NCBI RefSeq assembly: GCF_018687715.1
Contig: NC_056755.1
Coordinates: forward strand, 21,607,501 to 21,671,500
Direction of reading: 5' to 3'
Origin: Carya illinoinensis
Taxonomy: Eukaryota > Streptophyta > Magnoliopsida > Fagales > Juglandaceae
Length of the DNA: 64,000 nt
Under the pieces are notes generated by a model, which made no database searches, was not told the origin of the DNA, and worked only from the letters and a program-made list of their open reading frames with translations. A program made the position numbers and the translations under genes. Positions 11,951 to 23,329 of this stretch are shown here, in pieces (position 1 is the stretch's first letter; each line of letters begins with the position of its first letter).

Positions 11951-13769
11951 TGTGACGCCCCCAAATCCCCATGCACGGACACGGGGAAATCGAGACAACT
12001 GGATGATGACATCACGGGTCATCATCCTATCGACGTGTGCCAAGTGTGTGGATAAGCAACGAAAGTGCACAAGAAACACACAGCGAAAAGCAAAGTCAAT
12101 AACTAAGTACCAGAATTTTTCTTATTTACTACAAAACTGTTCAAAACATATAGAATAGAATATTACAAAACACAAATATAATATCAAAGCCAAATAGAAA
12201 ACATAAACTCCACTCAGAACTCTGGCGGAACAGCATCCTCGGGCTCAGCCTCCTCCCCCTCCTTGAACTCTGCACCAAAATCTATGGAACCAAAAATGGT
12301 GCCGCAGGTAAGTAAACTCCAAACACCACTAGATAAAAACATATAAAACTCAAATAATATGTATGAAAGAATGCAATGCACCTGCCCCATAAAACCATAT
12401 TTTTTCCACGCATGCCAAAAAACCCATTTGGCCCACAAAAACATATCCTTAAAACCAAGCCTCACCATTATTCCAGATAATGGCCCAAACCACCATTTTC
12501 CCAAAAAATGGATCAGAAGCCTCAGTACATCCTCGCCATTATCCCAGATAATGGCCCAAACTACCATTTTTCCAGAAAATGGATCAAAAGTCTCGAAACC
12601 AAATCTCGCCATTTTTCTAGAAAATGGCCCGCATCCAAAAACCATAAAAACAATCCAATTATGCATGCACCATGATCTCCCCTAGGGATCATTCGCACAC
12701 CCTGGCTCTGTGCCACACTGTAGGTAACGACTACGCGTGTGACACCTAAACGAGCGATGCCAGACTCGCGCCCCACGCATACCTGGCCAGGCCATCCTCT
12801 AGTCCCCGCCACTCTAGGGAGCACGGAGTCGACACGACAGCGTTACCGTATCGTGCGATCCGGTCGTCGCCCTGCGACAACCCAGGGGATGTCACTCAGT
12901 ATTATCCACTCCCGAGTGACCAGAGGAGCTCCACCAAGATAATAGTCCATCCCGGCTTGGGCTCGTGAGACACACATACCCGAAAACCATTTACGCCAAT
13001 AAAACGGGATTTTCTCGATTAAAATCAAATGCGCATAAATGCAATATGCAACGCACGCCTCATAGCACGAATAACCAACCAAATCACAAACAAACATAAC
13101 CAAACACTCCGTCCTCAAACCATCCGACCCCCGAACTCCTCGGACTCAGTCCGGAATCACCCAACCAGCAGATAAATATTTATTGAATGAGCAAAATGTA
13201 TTTAAATCTAAAAGTAGGGTTTCGAAAATACTTACAACGCTATATGGTATTTTTAGAAAGCTCGCGGCTTTGCAAACGGCGGAAGAAAAGCAACGTAACA
13301 GTAAAATTTCACTGTGGCCGTGGGTTGTCAAATACCCACTTTTGAACGGGAACAAACCAAGGCTCGGGATTGATAGGGAATGGTCTAAGGATGTTTATGA
13401 AGCTAAGGGAAGTGGAGTTTGGCCATGGGTGGCGGCGAAAACGGCGGAGGAAGGGCTGAAATGCCCAAAACGGAAACTAGCTCGTGGGAGCTGTTCCGGC
13501 GACTGTTAGAGGCCGGAAATGGGTGGGTTAGGACAGCAAGGAGTCAGTGATGAAGTGGTGAAAAGGTGGTGGCCGAAGGTGGAGCGACGGCGGCAGATCG
13601 GAGCAAACACCGTGAGGCTTGATGGGCTTTTTCCAGCTAAACGGTGGCCTCGTTGGCGGTGAAAATTTGTGGGGTGGTTCACCGGAGGGAGGGGAAGAAA
13701 ATGGTGGGGGTGGTGTGCTGCACGGTGGCTGGCGGCGGTGGGTCTGGGCGCAAGGGGTGATCGGCGTGA

Positions 13770-13832
<63 letters not shown>

Positions 13833-14175
13833 GGACGGGGGAGGGGGTCGCGTGGGAGGGAAGGGGAAAAAGGAAGAAAAGAAAAAGAAAAAAAATAAAA
13901 AATAAAAAAAAAAGAGAAAAAAAAAAAAAGAAAAAAAGGAAAAAGAGAAAAGAAAAGATGGAGGGAAGAAATGAGGTCCAATCCTCACTCCGAAAAACAA
14001 AACAGATCTGCTGAAAACGAGATTAAAAACCATAAAACGACTAAATAAATAAAACACAACAGCAAATAAATAAAAACCAATTTAAAACGCAATAATTTAA
14101 AATAAATAAATCAATATATTAATTAAATTAAAAACAACCATTCAATGAAAATACACGTAAAAGCAGATCGTCACA
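11951..14175 (-). mobile_element. Nested solo LTR (2.2 kb), minus strand, perfect target duplication
   Basis: On the plus strand it begins TGTGACGCCCCC and ends GATCGTCACA. Identical GCATC flanks (11946-11950 and 14176-14180) mark insertion into the 3.6-kb LTR. It is an inverted relative of the 7081-9134 LTR, sharing the GC-rich middle, the 'gagctcc(a/t)cc' landmark and the long C/T (here A/G) tract. It carries a (GA)n microsatellite at 13771-13831. Long open frames across that tract are low-complexity artefacts. This is the youngest insertion of the local three-level nest. Confidence 0.93.
13771..13831. repeat. (GA)n microsatellite inside solo LTR
   Basis: About 30 AG dinucleotides occur at a place where the sister LTR at 7081 has only a short CT tract (about 7418-7430). 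It therefore expanded after the two copies diverged. Confidence 0.95.
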
Positions 14176-14475
14176 GCATCCATGCATGAGTCTCTTACAT
14201 TTTTCAAGGTTAGAGTTTGAGAGAAGAAAAGATGTCTATAAAAGGGAAGGGGCCAATGGGTGATGAGTCTTTTGGGCAATTTTGAGTTCTCAAACACTTC
14301 ACTCTTGCTTCTCTTCTCCTCCCACATGCCTAAGCCTTTTCTCACCATTTTCTCACCACTTTCATGCCAACCAAACACACGTCTCCCTCACCTCTCATCT
14401 CTTCCAACCTCCAGACAAGGAAGGAAACTAAGGGTCTTTGCTTTCGAAGGAAAAGGGCGCACAATACAACCACAC

Positions 14476-14477
<2 letters not shown>

Positions 14478-14547
<70 letters not shown>
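14478..14547. repeat. (CT)n microsatellite inside LTR
   Basis: About 35 CT dinucleotides lie in the 3.6-kb LTR. Pyrimidine tracts of this sort near a promoter can be regulatory in plants, but nothing else supports that here. Confidence 0.95.
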
Positions 14548-14551
<4 letters not shown>

Positions 14552-16718
14552 GGATCTTTGAGAGAAAATTTGGGGTTTCTCAAAGTTGGGAGGCCAAAAC
14601 CATGGGGGATGATCTTCACCCCATGTCAAAGTTGTTTTGGCCATAACACATCACAGGCACCTTACACCAAGCCAAGCACACACATACCACACGTCCAAGA
14701 CCTAGCTTAGGTCAAGGAAGAGGGACACGAGCATCACAACACCAAAAGCTTCTAGGCCAAGGGCTTAGAGTATCTCTATGAACAAGAAAACCCTAACACC
14801 TTCACACGGGTACATTAGGGTTGTGTTCTTTCAAATTCTAACTATTGAATAAACCCTTTTACAGCTTGATCATATTGATTTTGCTTGGATCTTTATAAGT
14901 AGGCCATCAACCTACTTTTGGATAATATGTGTATATGCTGTGTGAGCTTGCACTCACATGTTATTTTATGATCTAGTTGAATGGATGAAATCTCTTATTA
15001 CATCATGCTATTTGTTCAATTCTATATAAATATGTTTGCCATGTTGCTTGTTGGTTGAATGAAATCTATTATGACGCCATGCTTTGTATTCATATCTATA
15101 TGATTATGTTGCCATGTTATTTGATGATGTTATATCAAGCATGCTAGAAGTTATAAGCTCATGTTACTTTTGTAAAATGATGCTTACAAGTGCCTATGTG
15201 TTTCAGCCAAGTATAGTGAAGGATGTTTATAAAACTATTTTACCATTTGGTAAGTGTTGCATTTCATTGTTCATATGTTTGAACCAAGTATTCGCATAAT
15301 ATTTTTAAGTCGTAGCGTGAGATGCATATTGCTTGGTGTGTGATTGCATGAATTTTAGCATACATGGTTCATAAAAAGAAAGAAGTATCATAAGTCCATG
15401 TCACATGCATTTGGGTTTGTGCATTGTTTTCAAAGAAAGGAGTCAACATGTTTTATCACGACCTCAAATGCGATGGTGGGGCAATGTCCTACTGGAACTC
15501 CTCTGTCTAATCTAGAGTGTGTAAATTGGAGTGATAGCCCTTGGGTCAATGAAGAACAGTTGGCGTAACCTTGGATGGATCATTTCTAAAAGATGCTAGA
15601 GCGAGGTAGCACCTAAATTTCGTGGGTGCCTATATGTGTTGTGCGAGGTGAAGGCGAATATGACAAACTGCCACACAAGAATAAGACATAGTCACCCCGG
15701 CCAAGTAAGTCATATGGGAATGTGTTAACTTGCGGGGAACACAGTGCATAGGAGAGCAGTAAGGTATCCAACCATATTGTTACAAGTAAGATAAGGCCAC
15801 AAGTAAAAGATCTGTATCAAATTGTTCAAAGTGCAAAGGAAAAAGATGTGATTTGAAAAGTCAAAAGAACCATGTCACATGATATTGAAATGTCAAATTG
15901 CATAAGTGAATTTTTGTATCAAGTACATGTCCATGCATTCATTTCATAGTTCGCCTTTGTATGCCTATATTATTTCTTTTATGCTGTATTTTTTTTCTGA
16001 GATTTCTCGAAATCTCACCATGGTAGTTTCCAATACCATTCCCAATCCAAAATGGTAGAAGTTACAACAGGTACTTAAGATGCAAGATGAACGAGATTAA
16101 TGACTTAGTCAAGGATGAGTACACTCTCGAGGCCCACTACGATTTTGTTATTGTTTGCTTACGAACTACTTCATGCCATCTTAAGGATATCCAAGATATT
16201 CTAAATAAGGACCACGACTCACCGAGGCCGTCCAAGCATGAGGACACCCTTTCTTTAAAAGATCATATAGATTTTGTGACGAGCTATCTAAGATAAGCAT
16301 GGGAGTACACTGCAGAAACCCAAAAGGTTTCTTTGAATTTGGGAATTCAATAGCCCAAACCCCCGCAAAGGAAATGAGTCTTTTTATGTATTTCAAGTGA
16401 AGGGATGCTTGAAATTTTATAGGTTACAATGTAAACTTCTGTGTATTTTGGGATATTCAAACAATAAATTTATTTTGGGTTATTCAAGCAATAAAGTTAT
16501 TTTGGGATAGTATAATTGCCTTTGGTACCATGGACTTAGTATTTGCTCTAAACTTTACTTAGTTTATACTTTTTCTACTGCTAATTATTGCATACTACTA
16601 GTAACATGCTAGATGCATTGCATAGTTAATTATCATGAACGAGGGTATGTAGCCTTGAGTTACATGTCCCGACATCACAGTCACCACCCAATCCCAAATG
16701 AGGGCTATGGGTGTCACA

Positions 16719-17345
16719 ATCTTGGGCACTCCATCTAACATAACTCTCTCTTATGTACAACCAAGTGAGCTTACTAAGTGACTTCGTAGTAGTGACCGAT
16801 AAAAAGGGGACACTCTTAGTCAACCATATCTATGATTACCCATATAGTGTATTTACCAATGGAGGTTTGGGGTAACCCTACCACAAAGTCTATGAGGATG
16901 TCTTTCCACTTTGACTTTGGAATAGGTGAGGGCTATAAACTTCTAGCCGATCTATGTTGCTCAGCTTTCCCCTTCAACATGTAGTGCATCACTCAATGAA
17001 GTGGGTGACGTCTTGCTTCATTCCATCCCACCAAAATCCTTTCCTAAGATCTCAGTACATGTTCATACCTCCAAGATGTATTGAGTATGGTGAGGAATGG
17101 GCTTCAGCTAGAATTCATTCTAAAATTTTTGAATTAGCCAAAACTACTTTCCTTCCTCTATATAACAAGGTTCCATCCTCGCCTAAGTTGAAATGCACAA
17201 GTCCCCTACCTCTGCAGACTCTTTGCCGAATCTCTAGCAATTTTGGATCCTTCTTCTGCTAACACTTCAGCTCATCGAACTTGCTCACTCTTAACTGCTA
17301 CATGGCGGTGAGGATTTCCACTAGTGGCGGATCCTTTAACAACAC
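16719..17345 (-). pseudogene. Ty3/gypsy integrase, N-terminal half
   Basis: Minus-strand translation in shifting frames shows the pre-integrase segment ending DELKC, an EDGTLLY-like segment, then GFWWDGMKQDV next to the HHCC zinc-binding region. IPKSKW-type and IDFVVGLP follow, the last carrying the first catalytic aspartate near 16890. Next come a TKSVPFLSVTTT segment and the end VRWSAQD at the breakpoint. A solo LTR cuts the gene at 16718 and the core resumes at 10904. At its start it is fused directly to a gag fragment, so protease, RT and RNase H are missing from this copy. Confidence 0.75.
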
Positions 17346-17640
17346 CTGTTGGGCCTTCATGCAACCACAAAATTTGAATGTCCTTTCTATATCTTCAATC
17401 CACCTCCCAACCCGAAGTGGATCCTCTTCACCCGTCAAGGCAATGGTCCTATGCACTAAAAGGCTCTCATAGGTGCACCCGGCTTGCACCGCTCTATTCT
17501 GATCTCCTTATGATGGCCGAAAATTCTATTGAATGAACTCCGTCATCTGATTTAGTGCCCTGGCCATGGCATAGTTCCCATCTCCTCGTGGTAACTCCTC
17601 CTCCGGTTCACCAGTAGGCCTTCTCGGTCATACCATCTTC
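17346..17640 (-). pseudogene. Ty3/gypsy gag, N-terminal fragment
   Basis: The minus strand encodes GEEDPLRVGRWIEDIERTF followed by KFCGC. This is the conserved capsid segment of chromovirus gag ('DP..V..WI..IE..F..C'). It sits about 220 bases downstream of the primer site, as expected for gag. The similarity breaks off near 17345, where integrase-type sequence starts, so a large internal deletion removed the rest of gag and most of pol. Confidence 0.65.
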
Positions 17641-17862
17641 CTGTTATAACATAAGCCTGAACCCCACTTTTAACTCAAAATAAAAATGCAATATAACATA
17701 GTTAAACAATTTAAATAAACAAAATGACATAAAATAAAATAAAACAAATAAAATAACATAACATAATTTAAATAAAATAATTTCAAAACAATTTCAAATT
17801 AAAGTTTGAAAAATTTCTGATACTGCACCTACGAGACATGTGGCTTTACCTAAAGCCAAACT
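17641..17862 (-). other. AT-rich leader between primer site and gag
   Basis: This untranslated leader is rich in AAATAAAATA words. No gene or other signal was seen. Confidence 0.5.
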
Positions 17863-17874
17863 GCTCTGATACTA
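17863..17874 (-). other. Primer-binding site for initiator-Met tRNA
   Basis: On the minus strand the sequence is TAGTATCAGAGC, one base different from TGGTATCAGAGC, the complement of the 3' end of plant initiator methionine tRNA. It starts two bases after the CA end of the LTR. This identifies the 17877-19072 LTR as a 5' LTR and gives the orientation of the whole LTR family in the window. Confidence 0.75.
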
Positions 17875-17876
17875 CC

Positions 17877-19072
17877 TGTGGTGCTCCCAACTCTCACATA
17901 CGGAAAAGTGAGAATTGAGAACACTGGGATAATGACAACACGGGTCAGGCACCCTAAACGATAAGTGCTTAGTGTGTATATATACAAAAAGTGTAATAAA
18001 AAGTCGCATCATATAAATAGAGGAAGTCAATAAGTACCAAAATTTTAAATACAGATTCACCAGAATAAAACTATTTCAAAAGATTATACAGTTATCCAGT
18101 AAAATATAATAAAACCAAAATACATGATCAAAAGTGGGAAACAATCCCAAGACATGAAAAGCAACTCAAGGTCACCCCTCCGGCATAGTCAAAACTACAG
18201 GCTCAATATCCTCATCTGTATCAAAATCTACGATTCCATAAAACTGAACCGCAGGGAAGAATACCACATGAGATTTTGAGTCTTAGTAAGTAATTAACCA
18301 AATAACCCAAGAGATAAAAACACATTTACACATCAACATGAATACATGCATATGTTGAAATATGCATGAGACCAAAAAAATCATTTTCTTCAAAAATGAC
18401 TATTTTTCCAACGCACACCAAAAATTCCATTTAACCCAAAACATACCATTAAATATCACCATCCCATTTTTCTAGAAATGACCCAAACATAAATCCAGCA
18501 TTTTTCTAGAAAATGGTCCTCATGTCCACTTAATCATAAACTGTCATTTTCTTAGAAAATGGTCCAACATATCCCTTTATTTAGTCACTATAGGCAGGAA
18601 TCATAGGCGGGACTTACTACCATCCCTACAGCTTGCACTGTAGGTGGGAATCATAGGCAAGATTTACCATTATTTCTACTGCTTGCACCATAAGCAAGAA
18701 TCATAGGCGAGACTCTACCACGGTTCCTACATTTCAGGGTCTTAAATTAGATCCAATCCTTATATATAGGGGTCTTAAAACTGATCCAACGAAAAGGATT
18801 TTAAAACGATTGTTTAAATTAAAAAATCAAGTAACTAAGTAAAATAAAATAGTAAAACCCAATAATAAAGTACTTTAAAATAAAGAGCAATTTAAATAAT
18901 AAATAATAATTAATAATTAATAACAAGTAAAACACATTGAAATAAATTTCACAATTAGAAATCATAAAATAATACAGCAAAAAATCATATTAATTTTAAA
19001 ACAAGAGAACCAATATTAATCATAAATCAAATAATAATTTAATTAAAACACCCGAAAATATGGGATATCCCA
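17877..19072 (-). mobile_element. 5' LTR of a deleted Ty3/gypsy element
   Basis: Read on the minus strand it starts TGGGATATCCCATATTTT and ends GGGAGCACCACA just before the primer site. It shares the tandem 'ataggcgggaatcataggcgagact'-type block (about 18590-18740) with the solo LTR at 42315-44516, so the two belong to one subfamily. Its 5' edge abuts an RNase H fragment of another element copy at 19073, implying insertion there. The matching 3' LTR was not found in the window. Confidence 0.7.
18590..18745. repeat. Tandem block inside the 5' LTR
   Basis: Roughly three units of about 53 bases contain 'gg-aatcatagg(c)g-gact' followed by 'accat-cctac-gcttgcac'. The same motif is repeated at 42985-43270 in a related LTR. 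Confidence 0.7.
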
Positions 19073-19480
19073 CTTCCATGCCTTTTGAGCTTGTGACTTA
19101 GTGCATTGGCAACTAAGTTCGCTTTTCTAGAGTGGTACTTGATTCCACACTAGTAGTCACTGATGGTTTCCATCCATCTTTGTTGCCTTATATTAAGATT
19201 CTTTTGAGTGAAGAAATGTTTCAAACTCTTGTAGCCCGTGTACACCTCGCACTCTTCACCGTATAGGCAGTGCCACCGAAGCTTCAAGGCAAACACCACT
19301 ACTACCAGTTCCTTAACTTGTTTAATCATCTCTTGGATGGTTCTTTTCATGGTCCTTCAACTATTTAGCTGCATAATCCACTATCCTTCCTTTTTGTATC
19401 AGGACATAACCTAATATGTACCTTGACGTGTCATTGAACACCACAAATGGTTTGTGAGGCTCGGGTAAGCCTAAAATAGA
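19073..19480 (-). pseudogene. Ty3/gypsy RNase H fragment
   Basis: The minus-strand frame at 19150-19350 reads VVVFALKLRWHCLYGEECEV then YTGYKSLKHFFTQK and QRWMETISDY. This matches the chromovirus RNase H core ('AVVFALK..RHYLYG..C..YTDHKSL.Y.FTQ'). The catalytic aspartate of the TDHKSL motif is replaced by glycine (YTGYKSL), so it is inactive even apart from its stops. The segment KANLVANALS near 19090-19130 corresponds to the domain end. Immediately after it lies the 5' edge of an inserted LTR. Confidence 0.8.
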
Positions 19481-20290
19481 AGTCGTGGTTAACTCCCCTT
19501 CAACTTCTTGAAACTCCTCCCATACTTAATCAATCCAAATGAATTTAACATTATTCCTAGTTAACACCATGAGAGGACCTAATAACCTAGAGAATCCTTC
19601 CACAAAGCTCTGATAATAACCAACTAAACTCAAGAAACTCCTAACCTCATGCACCAAGGTAGGATGTTACCACTCCAATACTACTTTGATCTTGCTCGGG
19701 TCAACCATGACTCCTTATTTTGATATCACATGATTGAGGAATCTCACTTCCTCTAGCCAAAACTCGCACTTGTTTAGTTGTCGAACAGTGGATGGTCCTC
19801 AAGCTTCCCCAATACTAATCTCAAATGAACACTATTACAAACAAGTCCAGGAACGACCGAAACACCGTATTCATAATGTCCATGAAAGCTGCTGGGGTGT
19901 TAACTAACCTAAATGGAATCATTGTAAACTCAAAATGATCATACCTTATCCGAAAAATTGTCTTTAGTATCTCGCCTTCCCTAATCCTCAATTGGTGATA
20001 ACCTAGCCTAAGATCAATCATACAAAACACCATAGCTCCTTGCAGTTGATCAAACAAATCATCTATTCTCGATAGTAGGTAATCGATACACATTCTAAGG
20101 GTCTGATCTTTCTTTCTATTGAATAGCACCGATGCTCCCTAAGGTGAGATACTAGGCTTGATAAATCCCTTCATCAACAAATCTTGCAGTTGGCTCTTCA
20201 ACTCTTTCAACTCAATCGTGGCCATCCTATAGGGCACCTTATGTACTGAAATTGTCCCTGATTCTAACTCGAAAAGAACTCGACGTCCTT
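19481..20290 (-). pseudogene. Ty3/gypsy reverse transcriptase fragment
   Basis: The frame at 19821-20129 contains [41 protein letters not shown] and [11 protein letters not shown]. This is the palm region of Ty3/gypsy RT up to the VIVFI lead-in to the catalytic YxDD. The sequence after VFI is altered (frameshift), so the DD pair is not readable in frame. The upstream part near 20200 still shows the [14 protein letters not shown] connection. Length and order match a chromovirus pol, but stops and frameshifts make it a pseudogene. Confidence 0.82.
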
Positions 20291-21010
20291 AAGAGGGGAA
20301 AATCTTGATAATTCTCCAAAAACCTCTAGGAACTTTAGGTATATCTTCTATCTCCTTAGGTTCTCTTTCTTTAAGTACTAAGAGTACTAAGTAGGCTTCG
20401 ATCCACTCCCCTACTCCATCTTGGCTTGCGATGAGGTAATCATTTTCAACATTGACCTTAACTTGCTTCCTCAAAAAATCCTATCTTCCATTCTAGGCAC
20501 ATGGAATGTTATCGTCCTCTACCAGCAATGTATACTCTCAAAGTGCCTAAACAACCAGTCCATGCCTAAAATGACGTCAGATCCCAACAAATCAAACACT
20601 ATTAGATTCGCTTCCAAAATGACTCCACCTGTCTCTAAGGGGCATTCTACAACAACTTTGATGCAAAATATCATTGCTTAGTTGGGTAACATTATTGAGA
20701 CTCCCTGCCACATCGATTTCGTTTAAAGACAAATCATCCTGGCAAATGCAATGGACACAAATAATTAGGAAGCACTCGAGTCAAATAATGTACTTGCGTA
20801 GAAATGCATATTCAAACTCATCTTGAAATAACCAATTAGCTTACTACTTAAACTATGTTCCTACAAATATGACTAATTAATAGTGGGTTAAGATTTTGTA
20901 CTTGTGATGACGCCTGATTTTTGGGTCTCTAGGGGGCGTCTTTGTTGACTTCTCCTAGAGTGAGGGCATATACTCTCGCTTGTACGGCCAGTTTGTGGTC
21001 TCCACATCCT
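20291..21010 (-). pseudogene. Ty3/gypsy aspartic protease and protease-RT linker
   Basis: Across several frames the minus strand shows a LFDSSAS motif (the usual active-site triplet would be D-S/T-G) near 20780. Near 20560 it shows DVILGMDWL, the conserved segment that follows protease in chromoviruses. A charged linker frame (20289-20474) leads to RT. The glycine-to-serine change beside the catalytic aspartate and the frameshifts indicate decay. On the upstream side it is cut at about 21010 by an LTR-like segment, beyond which gag sequence resumes (23330-24130). Confidence 0.65.
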
Positions 21011-23275
21011 TGTAACACCTATCCTTCTGCTGGGATTTTAGAAATTGATTTTAGAAAACGAGACAAGAATCTTTTAAAACTTTTTCTCTTTCCTTCCCAA
21101 GATATGAAAGGTTCTAAGTTTAAAATTAAAATCTACTCTATAAATCTAAGAGAGAGTTTTGCAGTGAAAATCATTAAATTAAAAGCAAAAGTCTTTTATA
21201 AAAATCTACTTTCATACGTTACATAAAACTTGCCTAGGCTTTTGTCGCTCTTCCCTTGGGCAATATTTGTCTTAAAATTTCATCCTCATTTTGTCCCTAG
21301 GAAGGGGAGGGACATACATAAAAATAAAGTGAGTCACATACTCAGTAAATATTACTTTATACTATAAAAATATACTAACATAGGTTTTTAGTCATGCACT
21401 CATCATTCATCTACATACTTTACATAAGGTATTCATTTCATTTGAAAACATTACAAGGTGGAGTTTTCTTTAAAAATATTTTCCTTTCTCGTAAAACATT
21501 TCCCACACCTTATACATTCCTTCATAAAGAAACTAAACATTCATACATTCAATTATCCTTTCACTTTTCCTTTGGCTGGTAGACATTGTTACGCTCCGTG
21601 TGTTAGGATTAGCGGTCTTTTAGACCCTGATTCAGCCCGTGGCCACAATTTGGGAATCCTTTTCAGTCAGTGGGTAGCACTGGGTGTAATACCAGTGCTA
21701 CTTAACCGACATTATAATCTGCCCTGTCCTTTGGTACCATCATTCATTCATTCAATCATGGCCGTTATGTATCTTCTTATATTAAAACATTCACTTCCTT
21801 TCCTTTCATTTCATTCATTCATTTTAGTCCTTTCCTTTTCATTCTTTTCAGTCATCAATCCATTTCATTTCATAAACATCATTCAAAAGCATAAGCTTAA
21901 ATATCATCAATAAAGATCAATTCATAGCATTCTTTAAACATCTTTTCATGGCATCATTTAAAATTCCTTTCATTACCCTGTTTAAAAACCCTTTCATAGC
22001 GTCATTTAAATACGTTTTCATCGCATTGTTTAAACATCATTCAAAGCATCAAGCATCAAGCATAAACCTCAACATTTCTTTTCATGAAAAAAAAAAAAAA
22101 AATAGATACTACGTATATAATCCATTCACAAGCATACAACTATTACTTTTGTTGCATAAATAGGGGCTGCCAAAGAAGGCAATTACATACATATACTTTT
22201 AAATCTTAATACTTGGCATACTTTCATAAAACATCATTTTATAAAGCATCATAAAGAGAAACATTTCATTTTCATTTCATATCATTTAGAAAACTATAAA
22301 AAAGTATGAACACAATACTTACCTAGATTCCATGCTATTCTCCTTTCATGCAGTCCATTTATGTGTGTCAAATGACAACGTACATGAATACATGACTTAA
22401 CGTCATTTCTTTCCTCAAGTGCATAAGCAATTTTAAACTTAGTAACTTTCAGTTCTTATTCCTAGTGCAAGTCAGGATGTAGTAGAAGACTGGCAAAGTT
22501 GTGCAAACTAGAAGGGGACTAGATAAAAGCAAATTGGGATGCAGCTTTTATTGAGAGTAGTAAAAGGATGGGTGGGGGACGTGCCTTTAGAGATCACAAA
22601 GGAGATTTACTAAGCGTAGCAGCTTGGTCCAAATATTTTATTTGTTCTCCTTTACGGGCTGAAGCAGTTGCTTTATAGAGTGCTACCGCGAATTATGTGT
22701 TTCAAAATGTGGTGTTTGGAGGTGATGCCTTGACTTTGGTTAATGCTATTCAGTGTAAAGCTGAGAATTGTTCATGGTATGGTCAAATTGTGGAAGCTGT
22801 ATGGATTGAAAATGGTCCTTCTGAAATTCTACAACATATTGTCCATGATAGAACAGTTTTGATCATTTGATTAATGAGATGAATGTTATCTTTAAAAAAA
22901 ATTAGGTCTTATTAAAAATAATAATCTTCATCATAAAATAAAATGATGAGTTTTATAAATATTTCTAAGAGAAGTAAAAGCATATAAATAAATAGATTTT
23001 TTAACATAAAATAAAATAATAAATATTAAGTAATACTCTTAAAGATCTAAAATTATTTAAATAAAATGATTTGCTAAAACTATATTATTATTTTTTTGGG
23101 CTTCAAAAATATAAAAATGATTACTTTAGAATTAGGCTTGGTTCAATAATTCCAAAAATACCCCTTTTTAAAATAATTTTGGACATTTAAATATTTCGAA
23201 GATTTTAAAATACTGGGCTCCATTTAAAAATCATCTATTAAATTTAAAACAAAGATTCAAGATTTAAAATGTACA
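21011..23275 (-). mobile_element. LTR-like segment, minus strand, itself carrying a LINE tail
   Basis: On the plus strand it starts TGTAACACCTATCC, the reverse of a GGTGTTACA LTR end. It contains 'gagtcacatactcagtaaatatt', the reverse of the 'ttactgag...ctcac' landmark of the other LTRs. A right edge at ATGTACA (23275) is possible but no target duplication matches, so the boundaries are uncertain. It separates the gag and protease parts of a minus-strand element. A LINE 3' fragment interrupts it at about 22480-22905. Confidence 0.5.
22480..22905 (+). mobile_element. 5'-truncated LINE tail with RNase H domain
   Basis: The plus strand encodes ANWDAAFIESSKRMGGG, EAVAL, GGDALTLVNAIQ and HLINEMN across one frame with an in-frame stop. 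These are the D-E-D elements of the plant LINE C-terminal RNase H (RVT_3 type). A short A-rich tail (TTTAAAAAAAATTAGG) follows at about 22892. Only the 3' end was inserted, as is usual for LINEs. Confidence 0.65.
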
Positions 23276-23329
23276 AACAAGACTCGTGACCAATTAAGAG
23301 AAAAATGAGCAATTGGTCATAGTCCCTCA

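Larger units (their letters stand above)
10905..16718 (+). mobile_element. Solo LTR (3.6 kb net) inserted in integrase and itself interrupted
   Basis: The LTR begins TGTGACAACCC and ends GGGTGTCACA. The flanks GTCTT (10900-10904) and ATCTT (16719-16723) form a 5-bp target duplication with one mismatch, inside the integrase gene. A second solo LTR (11951-14175) is nested within it, so its own sequence is 10905-11950 plus 14176-16718 (5 bases of which are target duplication). The 3' half resembles the LTR at 24150-26411, sharing the 'cacgacctcaaatg' and 'ggaactcctc' landmarks and the 'gagatttctcgaaatctcac' phrase. No gag or pol belongs to it. Confidence 0.8.

Noticed and set aside
13506..14057. 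183-codon minus-strand open frame and its antisense partners
   Set aside because: It crosses a (GA)n microsatellite and a purine tract inside a solo LTR; low-complexity artefact.
14260..14710. Open frames made of Ser-Leu or Arg-Glu dipeptides
   Set aside because: They are translations of the (CT)n microsatellite.
19821..20129. Endogenous pararetrovirus (caulimovirid) RT
   Set aside because: The motif wording ([24 protein letters not shown]), the post-protease DVILGMDWL segment, the knuckle type and the tRNA-Met primer site fit a Ty3/gypsy chromovirus; no movement protein was seen.
20905..20945. Start of a further LTR at TGTGATGACGCC
   Set aside because: It has an LTR-like start and a small GACGCC/GGCGTC stem, but no matching end or target duplication was found and LTR-like sequence with opposite polarity starts only 70 bases later.
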